Shown here piece by piece: positions 50,008-58,910 of a stretch of 64,000 bases of DNA; the first letter of the stretch is position 1, and each line of letters opens with the position of its first letter. The notes beneath the pieces are model-generated. The model made no database searches. It was not told the DNA's origin and worked only from the letters and a program-made list of their open reading frames with translations. Position numbers and translations under genes: made by a program. The stretch lies in the NCBI GenBank assembly GCA_002430835.1, contig DJDA01000045.1, positions 1 to 64,000 of the forward strand, given 5' to 3'. This stretch comes from Brevundimonas sp. UBA5936. GTDB lineage: Bacteria > Pseudomonadota > Alphaproteobacteria > Caulobacterales > Caulobacteraceae.

Positions 50008-50724
50008 ATGACGCGCCCCTACCTTCCGCCGGTCGATGATGAAGCCGCCACAGGCGGCGCGGCGCTGCGCCGTATCCGCAAGAGCCGCAAGCTGACGCTG
50101 GATCAGCTGTCGCAACTGACCGGCATTCCGACCTCGTCCTTGTCGCGGATCGAGAACACGCGGCTGCGGCTGACGGTCGACAAGATGCATCTGCTGGCCA
50201 AGGCTCTGGACGTTCCGGTCGAGCGCCTGCTGGGCGACGCGCCGGACGAGACCGAAGACGCATCCAGCGGTCCAGGCCGGGGAGGGACGCCGCCGTCCGC
50301 CAGCGGCGCGGCGCGGCTGACGGTGGATCGGGCGCCGGAGAGACGTCCGGAGCGGTTCTGCGACGCCATGGTCCACTATCTGTTCGGGTCGGACGAGACA
50401 CGCGCGCTCGACTGCGGCCACTTTCATTTCCAGCCGGTCAGCGTCTGGGAATCGGAGTTCGTGCGCCATCCGGGCGAAAAGGTCGTCTATGTCATCAAGG
50501 GGACGGCCGTGGCCTATGTCGAAGGGCAGGAGCCGGTCCTGCTCGAGGAAGGCGACGCCATGCACATGGATTCCTCGGCCTGGCACAGCGTCGTCGCGGT
50601 GAACCAGCCGGCCGAGGTGCTGGTGACATACTTCCACGGCGGCGGACGCGGCTATGACGCCTTCGAGAGCCGCGCCTTCTCGCGCGAGGCCTGGGCGGCC
50701 TTCCCGGTAGCCGGCGACGAATAG
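50008..50724 (+). CDS. XRE-family regulator with C-terminal cupin domain
   Basis: A 238-aa regulator. An HTH domain (about 15-70; ALRRIRKSRKLTLDQLSQLTG then SSLSRIE) is followed by a linker and a cupin (about 140-225; HPGEKVVYVIKGTAVAYVEG and EEGDAMHMDSSAWHSV). The order resembles PuuR-like sensors of amino-acid or polyamine signals. It begins nine bases after the hydrolase stop and is followed by an AT-rich gap before the epimerase gene, so it probably governs the block. The cupin likely binds a small amino-acid- or peptide-derived ligand. Confidence 0.88.
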   Translation: MTRPYLPPVDDEAATGGAALRRIRKSRKLTLDQLSQLTGIPTSSLSRIENTRLRLTVDKMHLLAKALDVPVERLLGDAPDETEDASSGPGRGGTPPSASGAARLTVDRAPERRPERFCDAMVHYLFGSDETRALDCGHFHFQPVSVWESEFVRHPGEKVVYVIKGTAVAYVEGQEPVLLEEGDAMHMDSSAWHSVVAVNQPAEVLVTYFHGGGRGYDAFESRAFSREAWAAFPVAGDE

Positions 50725-50840
50725 CCGCCGCGTCCTGCGACGGGCGCTGGCCGGATTTCCTTTGTTCCAGAAGGGTTTGAGCTGGCATCTCGCAGAGATG
50801 CGGGGTGCGATTTTGCGCGTGGTGGAATTTGATATGCATT

Positions 50841-50900
50841 TTTTGCAAAATCTGTTCTTGCCATGTGCAAATTTTCACGAATATTGCTGTGAATGCAAAA
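50841..50900 (+). promoter_or_regulatory. AT-rich regulatory region with three TGCAAA motifs
   Basis: TTTTGCAAAA (50841-50850) is a perfect palindrome; GTGCAAATTTTCAC (50865-50878) is nearly one; TGCAAAA occurs again at 50894-50900. They lie just upstream of the epimerase start (50919). The regulator encoded next to it is the likely binder, inferred. Confidence 0.5.
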
Positions 50901-50918
50901 CGAGTTCTGGGAGGGATC

Positions 50919-51899
50919 GTGAAGCTCACAGCCTTGAAGCGGCGCCTGGACCTGACGACGCCGTTCCGTGTGTCGTTCGGTGAAATCTCTGGTCTGGACG
51001 TGGTCGCGGTGGCCCTGGAGGGCGGCGGCGTGGTCGGCCGGGGCGAGGCCTGCCCCATGCCGATGTTCGGCCATACCGCCGAGGCGGTGCTGAACGCGCT
51101 CGCCGCCATCGCCCCCGATATCGAGGCGGGCCGGGTGGATCGCATCGCCCTGCAGTCACGCCTGCCGGCCGGACCGGCCCGCAACGCCCTGGACTGCGCC
51201 TTCTGGGACCATGAGGCCAAGGCTGCGGGCCGCTCGGTCTGGGAATTGACCGGGTTGAGCGCGCCGGACCAGCTGGATTCGGATGTGACCATCGGCATCG
51301 AGACGCCGGAAGAGACCGCGCGTCTGGCCGCGACCCACCGCTATGCGGGCATGATCAAGCTGAAGCTGGGCGGGCCGAGCGACATGGCCTGTGTGCGGGC
51401 GGTGCGTCAGACGTTGCCGGATGTGCGTCTGTTCGTGGACGTCAACGGCGGCTGGACTCTGGAGCAACTGAACGCCCTGGCGCCGGAACTGGCCGCGCTG
51501 GACGTCTTCATGATTGAGCAGCCCCTGCCGCGCGGTGAGGACGAGCAACTGGACGGCTATACCGGTTCAGTCCCGCTGTGCGCCGATGAATCCTGTCAGG
51601 ACCGCAGCGATCTGGATCGGCTGGAAGGGCGCTACGCCTTCGTCAACATCAAGCTCGACAAGACCGGCGGTCTGACCGAGGCCCTGGCCCTGGCGCGCGA
51701 GGCCGAGGCGCGGGGGATGCGCCTGATGGTCGGCTGCATGATGGGATCGGGCCTGGCCATGGCCCCGGCCTATCTGGTCGGGACGCTGTGCGAGGTCGTC
51801 GATCTGGACGTGTCCCTGCTGCTGAAGAACCCGGCGGACACCGCCGTGCGCCATGACGGCCGCCGGCTGAGTCTGTTCGACCGGACCGTGTGGGGCTGA
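50919..51899 (+). CDS. Dipeptide epimerase (enolase superfamily)
   Basis: A 326-aa muconate-lactonising-type enzyme. The KxK bases are K147/K149 in GMIKLKLGG, metal ligands are D174, E200 and D223, and the opposite base is K245 in NIKLDKTGG, exactly the pattern of L-Ala-D/L-Glu epimerase (YcjG/YkfB). A DLD motif near residue 300 (EVVDLDVSLLL) corresponds to the Asp pair that contacts the dipeptide amino group. It inverts the C-terminal residue of dipeptides, allowing peptidoglycan-derived peptides to be used. The GTG at 50919 has GGGAGG five bases upstream. Confidence 0.88.
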   Translation: MKLTALKRRLDLTTPFRVSFGEISGLDVVAVALEGGGVVGRGEACPMPMFGHTAEAVLNALAAIAPDIEAGRVDRIALQSRLPAGPARNALDCAFWDHEAKAAGRSVWELTGLSAPDQLDSDVTIGIETPEETARLAATHRYAGMIKLKLGGPSDMACVRAVRQTLPDVRLFVDVNGGWTLEQLNALAPELAALDVFMIEQPLPRGEDEQLDGYTGSVPLCADESCQDRSDLDRLEGRYAFVNIKLDKTGGLTEALALAREAEARGMRLMVGCMMGSGLAMAPAYLVGTLCEVVDLDVSLLLKNPADTAVRHDGRRLSLFDRTVWG

Positions 51900-51930
51900 A
51901 GCCATGATGATTTTGGGAGGGAGAACCAAG

Positions 51931-54159
51931 ATGAGCGGCAAGACGAAGTATCTGGGCGTGAGTTCTCTGGCGGTCGTGCTGGCTCTGGCGGCTTCGCCGG
52001 CGGCGGCGCAATCGGCTTCCGCGGCGGCTGCGGCGGACCCGGCCACCACGGTCGACGACATCGTGGTCACGGCGCAGAAGCGGTCGCAAAATCTTCAGGA
52101 CGTGGCCAACTCGGTCGCCGCCCTGTCCGCCGCCGAGATCCTGGAGACGGGCAAGAACAGCCTGGCCGACATGGTGGCGTCGGTGCCCAGCCTGTCCATG
52201 GTGTCACAGGGTCCGGGCCTGTCGACCATCGCCCTGCGCGGGGTGTCGACCGGCGGCGTTCGCAACGACGAGCCCCAGAACAAGGAGACGGTCGGCGTCT
52301 ATATCGACGAGACGCCGATCTCGGTGAACGGCTTCAACCCGGACCTGGGCCTGTATGACCTGTCGCGAGTCGAGGTGCTGCGCGGGCCTCAGGGCACGCT
52401 CTACGGTTCGGGCGCCATGGGCGGCGCCATCCGCATCATCACCAACAAGCCGAACCTGACGGACTTCTCGGCGTCGATGGAGGGGTCAGCCTCGCACACC
52501 CGTCACGGCGAAGCCAACTACAGCGCCAAGGGCATGGTCAATCTGCCGCTGGTCACGGACGCGGTGGCCCTGCGCGCGGTCGCCTATCACACCTATCAGG
52601 GCGGCTATATCGACAATACCGCGACCGGCGAGGACAATCAGAACGACGCCACCACGACCGGCGCGCGCCTGCAGCTGGGGGCCCAGCTCAGCCCCGAACT
52701 GCGCGCCAACCTGACCTATATGTACCACGACCTGGAGACGGGCTCGCGCGCCAGCCAGTCGGCGCCGTTTGAGCGCAACATCCGCGCCTTCGACGGCCTG
52801 ACCGACCGGATCAACATCTTCAACGCGGCGCTGGACTATGACCTGGGCTGGGCCTCGATCAATTCCTCGACGTCCTTCCTGAAGAAGAAGAACACCAACC
52901 GCACCAGTCTGGAGTTCCTGACCGAGGCGGCCCTGGGTCTGGATTCGCCGGCGCCCCTGGTCGACACGACCGAGATCGAGGACTTCTCGCAGGAGCTGCG
53001 GATCGCCTCCAGCGGGGAAGGGCGGCTGAACTACATCGCCGGCGTCTTCTATCAGGACCGCAAGCGCGACTATACGCAGGACGGCGTCGTGCCGGGGCTG
53101 GACGCCCATGTCGGCGCCCCGTCGTCGGACTTCGGCGCGCCGGGCGTGGACCAGGCCTTCTATGGCTTCCAGAACATCCGTCAGGAGCAGAAGGCGGTGT
53201 TCGGCGAGATCTCCTACAAGATCACGCCGCGCCTGACGGCGACGGCGGGCCTGCGCTATTTCGACTTCAGCGAGGAGTACGAGACCTTCTCGTCCGGTCT
53301 GCTGAACGGCGGCGTGTCGCGCTATGCGGGTGAGTTCTCTGAAGACGGCGTGACGCCCAAGTTCAACCTGTCGTTCGACGCCACGCGGGACAACATGATC
53401 TATGTCCAGGCGTCCAAGGGTTTCCGCCTGGGCGGGGTCAACACCACGGTTCCGGCCGACTTGTGTCGCGCCGATCTGGACAAGCTGGGCCTGAAGGAAA
53501 CGCCGGGCAGTTTCGGTTCGGACTCGGTCTGGAACTATGAGGTCGGCTCCAAGAACCAGTTCATGGATCGTCGCCTGACCGTCAACGCCAGCGTCTATTA
53601 CATCGACTGGACCGACATCCAGACGACGATGAGCCTGCCGTCCTGCTCCTTCTCGTTCCGCACCAATGCGGGCAAGGCGCGCAGCATTGGGACCGAGATC
53701 GAAACCCGCTTCGCCGTCAACGACGCCCTGGACGTCTACGGCACGGTGGGGCTGACCGATTCCACCCTGACCGAGGACGTGCCCTTCACTACCTGGTCGG
53801 ACGGAGACCGTGTGCCGGGCGTGGCGCGCGAGCAGATCAGCGCCGGCGCGCGTCAGGCCTTTACCGTGTTCGAGGCTCGGGACGCCTACGCCCGGATCGA
53901 TTACAGCTACACGGGTAAGATGAACACGCGCTTTGACACGGACAACGCGGCCAACCGGGAGTACGGCGACTATCATCTGGTCAACCTGACGGCGGGAGTT
54001 CGCCTGCCGGGGCGCCCGATCGAGGCGTCGGTCTTCGTGCGCAACCTGTTCGATGACGACGGCCGGGTGCTGGCCAGCGCCGTCGGCCAGGTCGCGCCGG
54101 AAAGCTGGATCACCGTTCAGCCGCGGACCATCGGCTTCACGATCCAGGCCTATTTCTAA
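51931..54159 (+). CDS. TonB-dependent outer-membrane receptor (first)
   Basis: A 742-aa receptor with a signal peptide (about 1-24), a TonB box DDIVVTAQK, a plug domain (about 50-165, LSRVEVLRGPQGTLYGSGAMGGAIRI), and a 22-strand barrel ending in Phe (FTIQAYF). The ligand is not readable from sequence; the operon context suggests a peptide. ATG at 51931 with GGGAGGGA upstream; a 27-base longer form is unlikely. Starts 32 bases after the epimerase stop and lies 33 bases before the transporter gene. Confidence 0.94.
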   Translation: MSGKTKYLGVSSLAVVLALAASPAAAQSASAAAAADPATTVDDIVVTAQKRSQNLQDVANSVAALSAAEILETGKNSLADMVASVPSLSMVSQGPGLSTIALRGVSTGGVRNDEPQNKETVGVYIDETPISVNGFNPDLGLYDLSRVEVLRGPQGTLYGSGAMGGAIRIITNKPNLTDFSASMEGSASHTRHGEANYSAKGMVNLPLVTDAVALRAVAYHTYQGGYIDNTATGEDNQNDATTTGARLQLGAQLSPELRANLTYMYHDLETGSRASQSAPFERNIRAFDGLTDRINIFNAALDYDLGWASINSSTSFLKKKNTNRTSLEFLTEAALGLDSPAPLVDTTEIEDFSQELRIASSGEGRLNYIAGVFYQDRKRDYTQDGVVPGLDAHVGAPSSDFGAPGVDQAFYGFQNIRQEQKAVFGEISYKITPRLTATAGLRYFDFSEEYETFSSGLLNGGVSRYAGEFSEDGVTPKFNLSFDATRDNMIYVQASKGFRLGGVNTTVPADLCRADLDKLGLKETPGSFGSDSVWNYEVGSKNQFMDRRLTVNASVYYIDWTDIQTTMSLPSCSFSFRTNAGKARSIGTEIETRFAVNDALDVYGTVGLTDSTLTEDVPFTTWSDGDRVPGVAREQISAGARQAFTVFEARDAYARIDYSYTGKMNTRFDTDNAANREYGDYHLVNLTAGVRLPGRPIEASVFVRNLFDDDGRVLASAVGQVAPESWITVQPRTIGFTIQAYF

Positions 54160-54191
54160 AACGGGTCGAGGTCGGGGGAGGACCAAGCCGC

Positions 54192-55454
54192 ATGACCATC
54201 GCCGCCAGTGAAAAGAGCTTCCTGGGCCAGCCGCGCGGGTTGACCGTCCTGTTCCTGACCGAGATGTGGGAGAAGTTCTCCTTCTTCGGCATGCGGACCC
54301 TGTTGGTCTACTACATGACCACCACCCTGCTGATCGAGCAGGGGCGGGCGTCGATCATCTACGGCGTCTATACGGCGGTCATCTATCTGACGCCCATCTT
54401 CGGCGGGGTGCTGGCGGACCGCTGGCTGGGGCGGCGACGCTCGGTGGTTCTGGGCGCCTCCATCATGATCCTGGGCCACTTCATGATGGCGTCGGAGGCG
54501 CTCTTCTATCCGGCGCTGGCTGTCATCGCGATCGGCAACGGCCTGTTCCTGCCCAGCCTGCCGGGCCAGGTGGCGGGGCTGTACAAGCCCGACGATCCGC
54601 GTCGCGGCAGCGCCTACAACATCTACTACATGGGCGTGAACCTGGGGGCCTTCATGGCGCCGCTGGTCTGCGGCGCGGTGGGCGAGATCTACGGCTGGCA
54701 CTGGGGCTTCGCCCTGGCCGGGGTCGGCATGGCGGCGGGCCTGGCCATCTATCTGCTGGGCGGGCGCTACCTGCCTGCCGATCCGCCGCGCGCGGCGCGG
54801 GAAGAGAAGGTCAAGGGCGCCGGGCTGGAACGGTCGTCTCTGATGCTGTTCGGCGGCGTGATCCTGGCTGTGGTCGTGTTCCGCGTCGCCTATGAGCAGG
54901 TCGGCAACACCCTGGCCTTGTGGATCGGCAGCGACGTGGAGCGATCGTTGGGCGGTTGGACCATTCCCATGACGTGGTTCCAGTCGCTGAATCCCTTGCT
55001 GGTTTTCCTGCTGACGCCGATCCTGGTCACGGCCTGGGATCGATCTGCGCGCAAGGGGAGGGGGATGTCGTCCCTGGCCCGGATGGCGACGGGCGCAGCC
55101 TTGGTCGCGGGCGCCTTCTTCGGTCTTGCGCTGGTCGCGATGCTGGCGGGGCAGGGGGCTGTCCACTGGTTGTGGCTCGTGGCCTTCTTCGTCCTGCTGA
55201 CCAGCGGCGAACTGTTCATCCTGCCCGTTGGGCTGGGCTTGTTCGGGCGACTGGCCCCGGTGCAGATGACGGCCACCATGATCGCCGCCTGGTTCCTGGC
55301 CGCCTTTGCCGGAAACCTGCTGGCGGGGCTGGTCGGATCGACCTGGAGTCTCATGTCGCCGGCAGCCTATTTTGCGATGATGGGGGCGGTCGCCAGCGCG
55401 TCGGGTTTGGGTTTGCTCCTGCTCATCCGACCATTCAGGACTGTTGAGGCCTAG
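54192..55454 (+). CDS. Proton-coupled oligopeptide (POT/PTR2) transporter
   Basis: A 420-aa MFS-type inner-membrane carrier with about twelve hydrophobic segments. The POT N-terminal signature appears as EMWEKFSFFGMRTLL: E24 and E27 of ExxER are kept, but Lys28 replaces Arg and FF replaces YY. A second region NIYYMGVNLGAFMAPLVCG matches the POT family. POTs move di- and tripeptides with protons. At 420 residues it is shorter than the usual 450-500, though the open frame is intact. It carries peptides passed inward by the receptor. Confidence 0.85.
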   Translation: MTIAASEKSFLGQPRGLTVLFLTEMWEKFSFFGMRTLLVYYMTTTLLIEQGRASIIYGVYTAVIYLTPIFGGVLADRWLGRRRSVVLGASIMILGHFMMASEALFYPALAVIAIGNGLFLPSLPGQVAGLYKPDDPRRGSAYNIYYMGVNLGAFMAPLVCGAVGEIYGWHWGFALAGVGMAAGLAIYLLGGRYLPADPPRAAREEKVKGAGLERSSLMLFGGVILAVVVFRVAYEQVGNTLALWIGSDVERSLGGWTIPMTWFQSLNPLLVFLLTPILVTAWDRSARKGRGMSSLARMATGAALVAGAFFGLALVAMLAGQGAVHWLWLVAFFVLLTSGELFILPVGLGLFGRLAPVQMTATMIAAWFLAAFAGNLLAGLVGSTWSLMSPAAYFAMMGAVASASGLGLLLLIRPFRTVEA

Positions 55455-55770
55455 GCGTCTCCTGGCCATTTCAGCCGACGACCAGAATCCTCGAGCGGCT
55501 AGGTCTTGCCTGTCGGGCGGCTAATTCGACCGTCTTCGACCCTCCAGTCGCATGTGACCTTTCCCTCAAAGCATCACCGGACTCGCCTTGAGGTGAGGAT
55601 AAATTCTGTAGCTGACGCCTAATTTTGAAAATCATTTCGAATTTTAAATATCAAAGCGGGTCATGTGGAGAAATTTTTCGCGTGAAATAAAGTGGCGAAA
55701 AGGGGGCGATTTCAGGGGATCGACTCGCGCTGAGGGGCGCGGGTGAAACGTCAGCAACAGAGGGGATTTC
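55455..55770. other. AT-rich intergenic region (316 bases)
   Basis: Between the transporter and the second receptor. The first ~130 bases have no clear terminator; the second half (about 55600-55740) is markedly AT-rich and probably holds the receptor's promoter and binding sites. No open frame or palindrome of note was seen. A ribosome-binding GAGGGG lies just before the ATG at 55771. Confidence 0.5.
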
Positions 55771-58700
55771 ATGTTTTCTAGTGGTTCTCGGGGTCGTAGC
55801 CCCGCGATGTATCGTGTCCTGCTGGCCGGCGGGTGCGCGTCAGTAGCCCTGATGAGCGCGGCGAACGTCGCCGTCGCTCAGGAAGCGTCCGAAGATCCGG
55901 GCGCAGCCGTCGAAGTCAGTGAAATCGTCGTCACGGGCTCGCGCATCGCCCGCCGCGACTACGCTTCCAACAGTCCGCTGGTCTCCGTCACTACCGAGGC
56001 TATCGAGAACACCGGGCAGGTCACGGTTGAAAAGGCCCTGACCCAGATGCCCCAGTTTTCGGGCGCCATGGGGCAGAGCACGGCCGGGTCGTCCTCCACC
56101 TCCCTGAACGGCGGCCAGGCCTACGCCAGCCTGCGCGGCCTGGGGTCCAAGCGCACCCTGCTGCTGCTGGACGGCAAACGTCTGCAGCCGTCCAACCCGG
56201 ACGGTTCGGTCGACCTGAACATCATCCCCGAAGCCCTGATCGGCAATGTCGAGGTCATCACCGGCGGCGCTTCGACCGCCTATGGTTCGGACGCCACTGC
56301 GGGCGTGGTCAACTTCATCCTGAAGCGCAACTTCAGCGGGGTGACCGTCGCGTCCCAGTACGGCATCAGCGACTACGGCGACGGCGAGACCTTCCGCACG
56401 TCGATCACGGCCGGCGACGCCTTCGCCGAGGGCCGCGGCCGGGCGGTGATCTCGCTCGACTACTCCATGCGCGACGTGGCCTATCAGTCCAAGCGCGACT
56501 ACTATTTCGTGCGCAACCGTCAGTCCAACACGGCCATCATCTCCCAGGGAGCGGCCTGGTTCGGCAGCAACCGGCCGACGCTGAGCGCCGTGAACGACGT
56601 CTTCGTGGGCCAGTACGGCGTCAATCCCGTGCTGGGCGCGGGCAGCTTCTATAACGGCCAGATCGGCTTCAACACCGGTGACCAGACCCTGTTCAACCTG
56701 GGCGGCGCTTCGCCCGTGATGAACCTGAAGGATCCCGAGACCGACAACCACTTCCTGAACGCCGCCGGCACCAACATGCTGTGGGGCTGGAACCGCGGGC
56801 GCATCCAGAACGAGAATGAACGCTATTCGCTGTTCGGCCGCGTCGACTATCAGATCACGCCCGAGATCGACTTCTTCCTGCAAGGTTCGCTGACCAGTTA
56901 TGAATCTGAGGGCACTTTCAACCCAACTCTGGCAGGGCTGGCCTATGCCTTGTCGGCGCCGGTGACCAACCCGTACATCGGAGCTGATTTCGCCCACATA
57001 CTGGCGTCTCGACCCAACCCCACGGCGGACTTCGCCCTATGGAAGGATCTGGATTTCGCGGGCGAACGCCTGCAATCTTACGCCTACAACGTCTATCAGT
57101 TCATCGGCGGCCTGTCGGGCCAGGTCGGCTACAAGGACTGGACCTGGGAAGCCTACGCTAGCGCGTCAAAGGCTGACTTCGACAACGTCCAGACCGGCGG
57201 CGTCAGCCGCTCGGCCATCACGCGCCTGCTCTACAGCCCCACCGGCGGGTCGGAATTCTGCGCCGGGGGCTTCAACCCCTTCGGCAACCATGATCCGTCG
57301 GCCGAGTGCGTGGATTATGTGCGACGCAGCACCACTAACACCAATGAGCTGACTCAGCGCATGGCCGAGGCGTCGATGCAGGGCGGGCTGTTCAACCTGC
57401 CCGCAGGCGAGGTGCGCTTCGCCGCCGGTCTGGGTTATCGCTACAACCACTTCGACTTCCGCCCCGACGGCGCCCTGGACCAGCCTGACGGCACCAGCGA
57501 CATCCTGGGCTACAGCGAGTTGCGGGCTTCATCCGGCAATGTCGACACGACGGAGGTCTTTGCAGAGTTCCTGGTGCCGCTGCTGCGCGACCTGCCTTTC
57601 GTCAAGTCGCTGGAGATGGATCTGGGCTACCGCTTCTCCGATTACAGCTCGGTCGGCGGCGTCCATGCCTATAAGGCGGACCTGAACTGGCAGGTGAACG
57701 ACGTGGTGCGCCTGCGCGGCGGCTACAACCGCGCCGTCCGCGCCCCCAGCGTGGGCGAGCTGTATTCGCCCGTGTCGTCGGCGACGGTCGACATCGGCAC
57801 GCCGTCCGCCAGCAACACCAACGGCGACCCCTGCGACTACCGCAGTTCGTTCCGCAACGGCCCCGACGCCGAAAAGGTCAAGGCGCTTTGCGTCTCCCTG
57901 GGCGTGCCTTCGGCCCTGATCAACGACTTCCAGTTCGGCGCCGCCCAGGTGTTCGCCCTGACTGGCGGCAACCCTGACCTTCAGGAAGAAACGGCCGACA
58001 CCTATTCGTTCGGCACGGTGCTGCAGCCGACCTTCCAGTCGCCCTGGCTGAGCAACATCAGCGCCTCGATCGATTGGTATCAGATCAAGGTGGCTGATGC
58101 GGTCGGCGTCCTGGGCGTCGGCAACGGCATCCGCTACTGCTTCAACGACGGGGGCAACAACCCGACGTTCGATCCCAACAACTACTACTGCACCCTGCAG
58201 GATCGCGGGACCAACGACGGCTATATGATCAACCCGCGTCAGCCTCTGCTGAACCTGGGCCAGTTCAACGTCACCGGCATCGACCTGCAGCTGGACTGGC
58301 GTCTGCACCTGGGCGATGTCGGCCTGCCGGACGAGGGGCAGCTCAGCGTCAGCTCGGCGATCAGCTATCTGAACAGCTTCGAGATCCAGGCCCTGCCGGG
58401 CGCGCCGACGTACGACTACGCCGGCACCTGGGGCACGGCGATCGAGGCCAACGCCGGCCAGGCGCACCCCGAATGGAAGGCGTCGACCAGCGTTACCTAC
58501 TCGCGTGATAGCTGGAATGTCGGCCTACGCTGGCGCCACATGTCGGAGATGATCAACAGCGCCCGCGTGACCTCGCCGACCAGCACGGCGCGCGGCGTGG
58601 ACGCCTATGACGTGTTCGACCTGAACGCCCGGGTGACGCTGCCTTACGACACGTCCTTGCGCTTCACCGTGACCAACCTGTTCAATGAAGCGCCGCCGCA

Positions 58701-58788
58701 AGTGGGGGACGTCCGCGGCACCTACGATCCGCAGAACTACGACACCATCGGCCGCTACTACACGGTCGCGGTCACCAAGACCTTCTAG
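55771..58788 (+). CDS. TonB-dependent outer-membrane receptor (second, large)
   Basis: A 1005-aa receptor with a signal peptide (to about residue 36), a TonB box SEIVVTGSR, a plug domain (about 60-190, RGLGSKRTLLLLDGKRLQP and VEVITGGASTAYGSDATAGVVNF) and a long barrel ending in Phe (YTVAVTKTF). Its plug resembles that of large receptors that import peptides or oligosaccharides. Its promoter is separate from the upstream genes. Bigger and different in sequence from the first receptor, so the two are probably not recent duplicates. Confidence 0.93.
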   Translation: MFSSGSRGRSPAMYRVLLAGGCASVALMSAANVAVAQEASEDPGAAVEVSEIVVTGSRIARRDYASNSPLVSVTTEAIENTGQVTVEKALTQMPQFSGAMGQSTAGSSSTSLNGGQAYASLRGLGSKRTLLLLDGKRLQPSNPDGSVDLNIIPEALIGNVEVITGGASTAYGSDATAGVVNFILKRNFSGVTVASQYGISDYGDGETFRTSITAGDAFAEGRGRAVISLDYSMRDVAYQSKRDYYFVRNRQSNTAIISQGAAWFGSNRPTLSAVNDVFVGQYGVNPVLGAGSFYNGQIGFNTGDQTLFNLGGASPVMNLKDPETDNHFLNAAGTNMLWGWNRGRIQNENERYSLFGRVDYQITPEIDFFLQGSLTSYESEGTFNPTLAGLAYALSAPVTNPYIGADFAHILASRPNPTADFALWKDLDFAGERLQSYAYNVYQFIGGLSGQVGYKDWTWEAYASASKADFDNVQTGGVSRSAITRLLYSPTGGSEFCAGGFNPFGNHDPSAECVDYVRRSTTNTNELTQRMAEASMQGGLFNLPAGEVRFAAGLGYRYNHFDFRPDGALDQPDGTSDILGYSELRASSGNVDTTEVFAEFLVPLLRDLPFVKSLEMDLGYRFSDYSSVGGVHAYKADLNWQVNDVVRLRGGYNRAVRAPSVGELYSPVSSATVDIGTPSASNTNGDPCDYRSSFRNGPDAEKVKALCVSLGVPSALINDFQFGAAQVFALTGGNPDLQEETADTYSFGTVLQPTFQSPWLSNISASIDWYQIKVADAVGVLGVGNGIRYCFNDGGNNPTFDPNNYYCTLQDRGTNDGYMINPRQPLLNLGQFNVTGIDLQLDWRLHLGDVGLPDEGQLSVSSAISYLNSFEIQALPGAPTYDYAGTWGTAIEANAGQAHPEWKASTSVTYSRDSWNVGLRWRHMSEMINSARVTSPTSTARGVDAYDVFDLNARVTLPYDTSLRFTVTNLFNEAPPQVGDVRGTYDPQNYDTIGRYYTVAVTKTF

Positions 58789-58910
58789 ATCTCCGCAAGG
58801 CGGTCTGAAGCCATAGCGGCGGGGCGTCTGTCCCGCCGCACCTGATCCCGGCCCTGCGTCGGCAATATTTTCAAATGGGGCGGCGACCTATCGCCGCGTG
58901 GAGGAGCACA

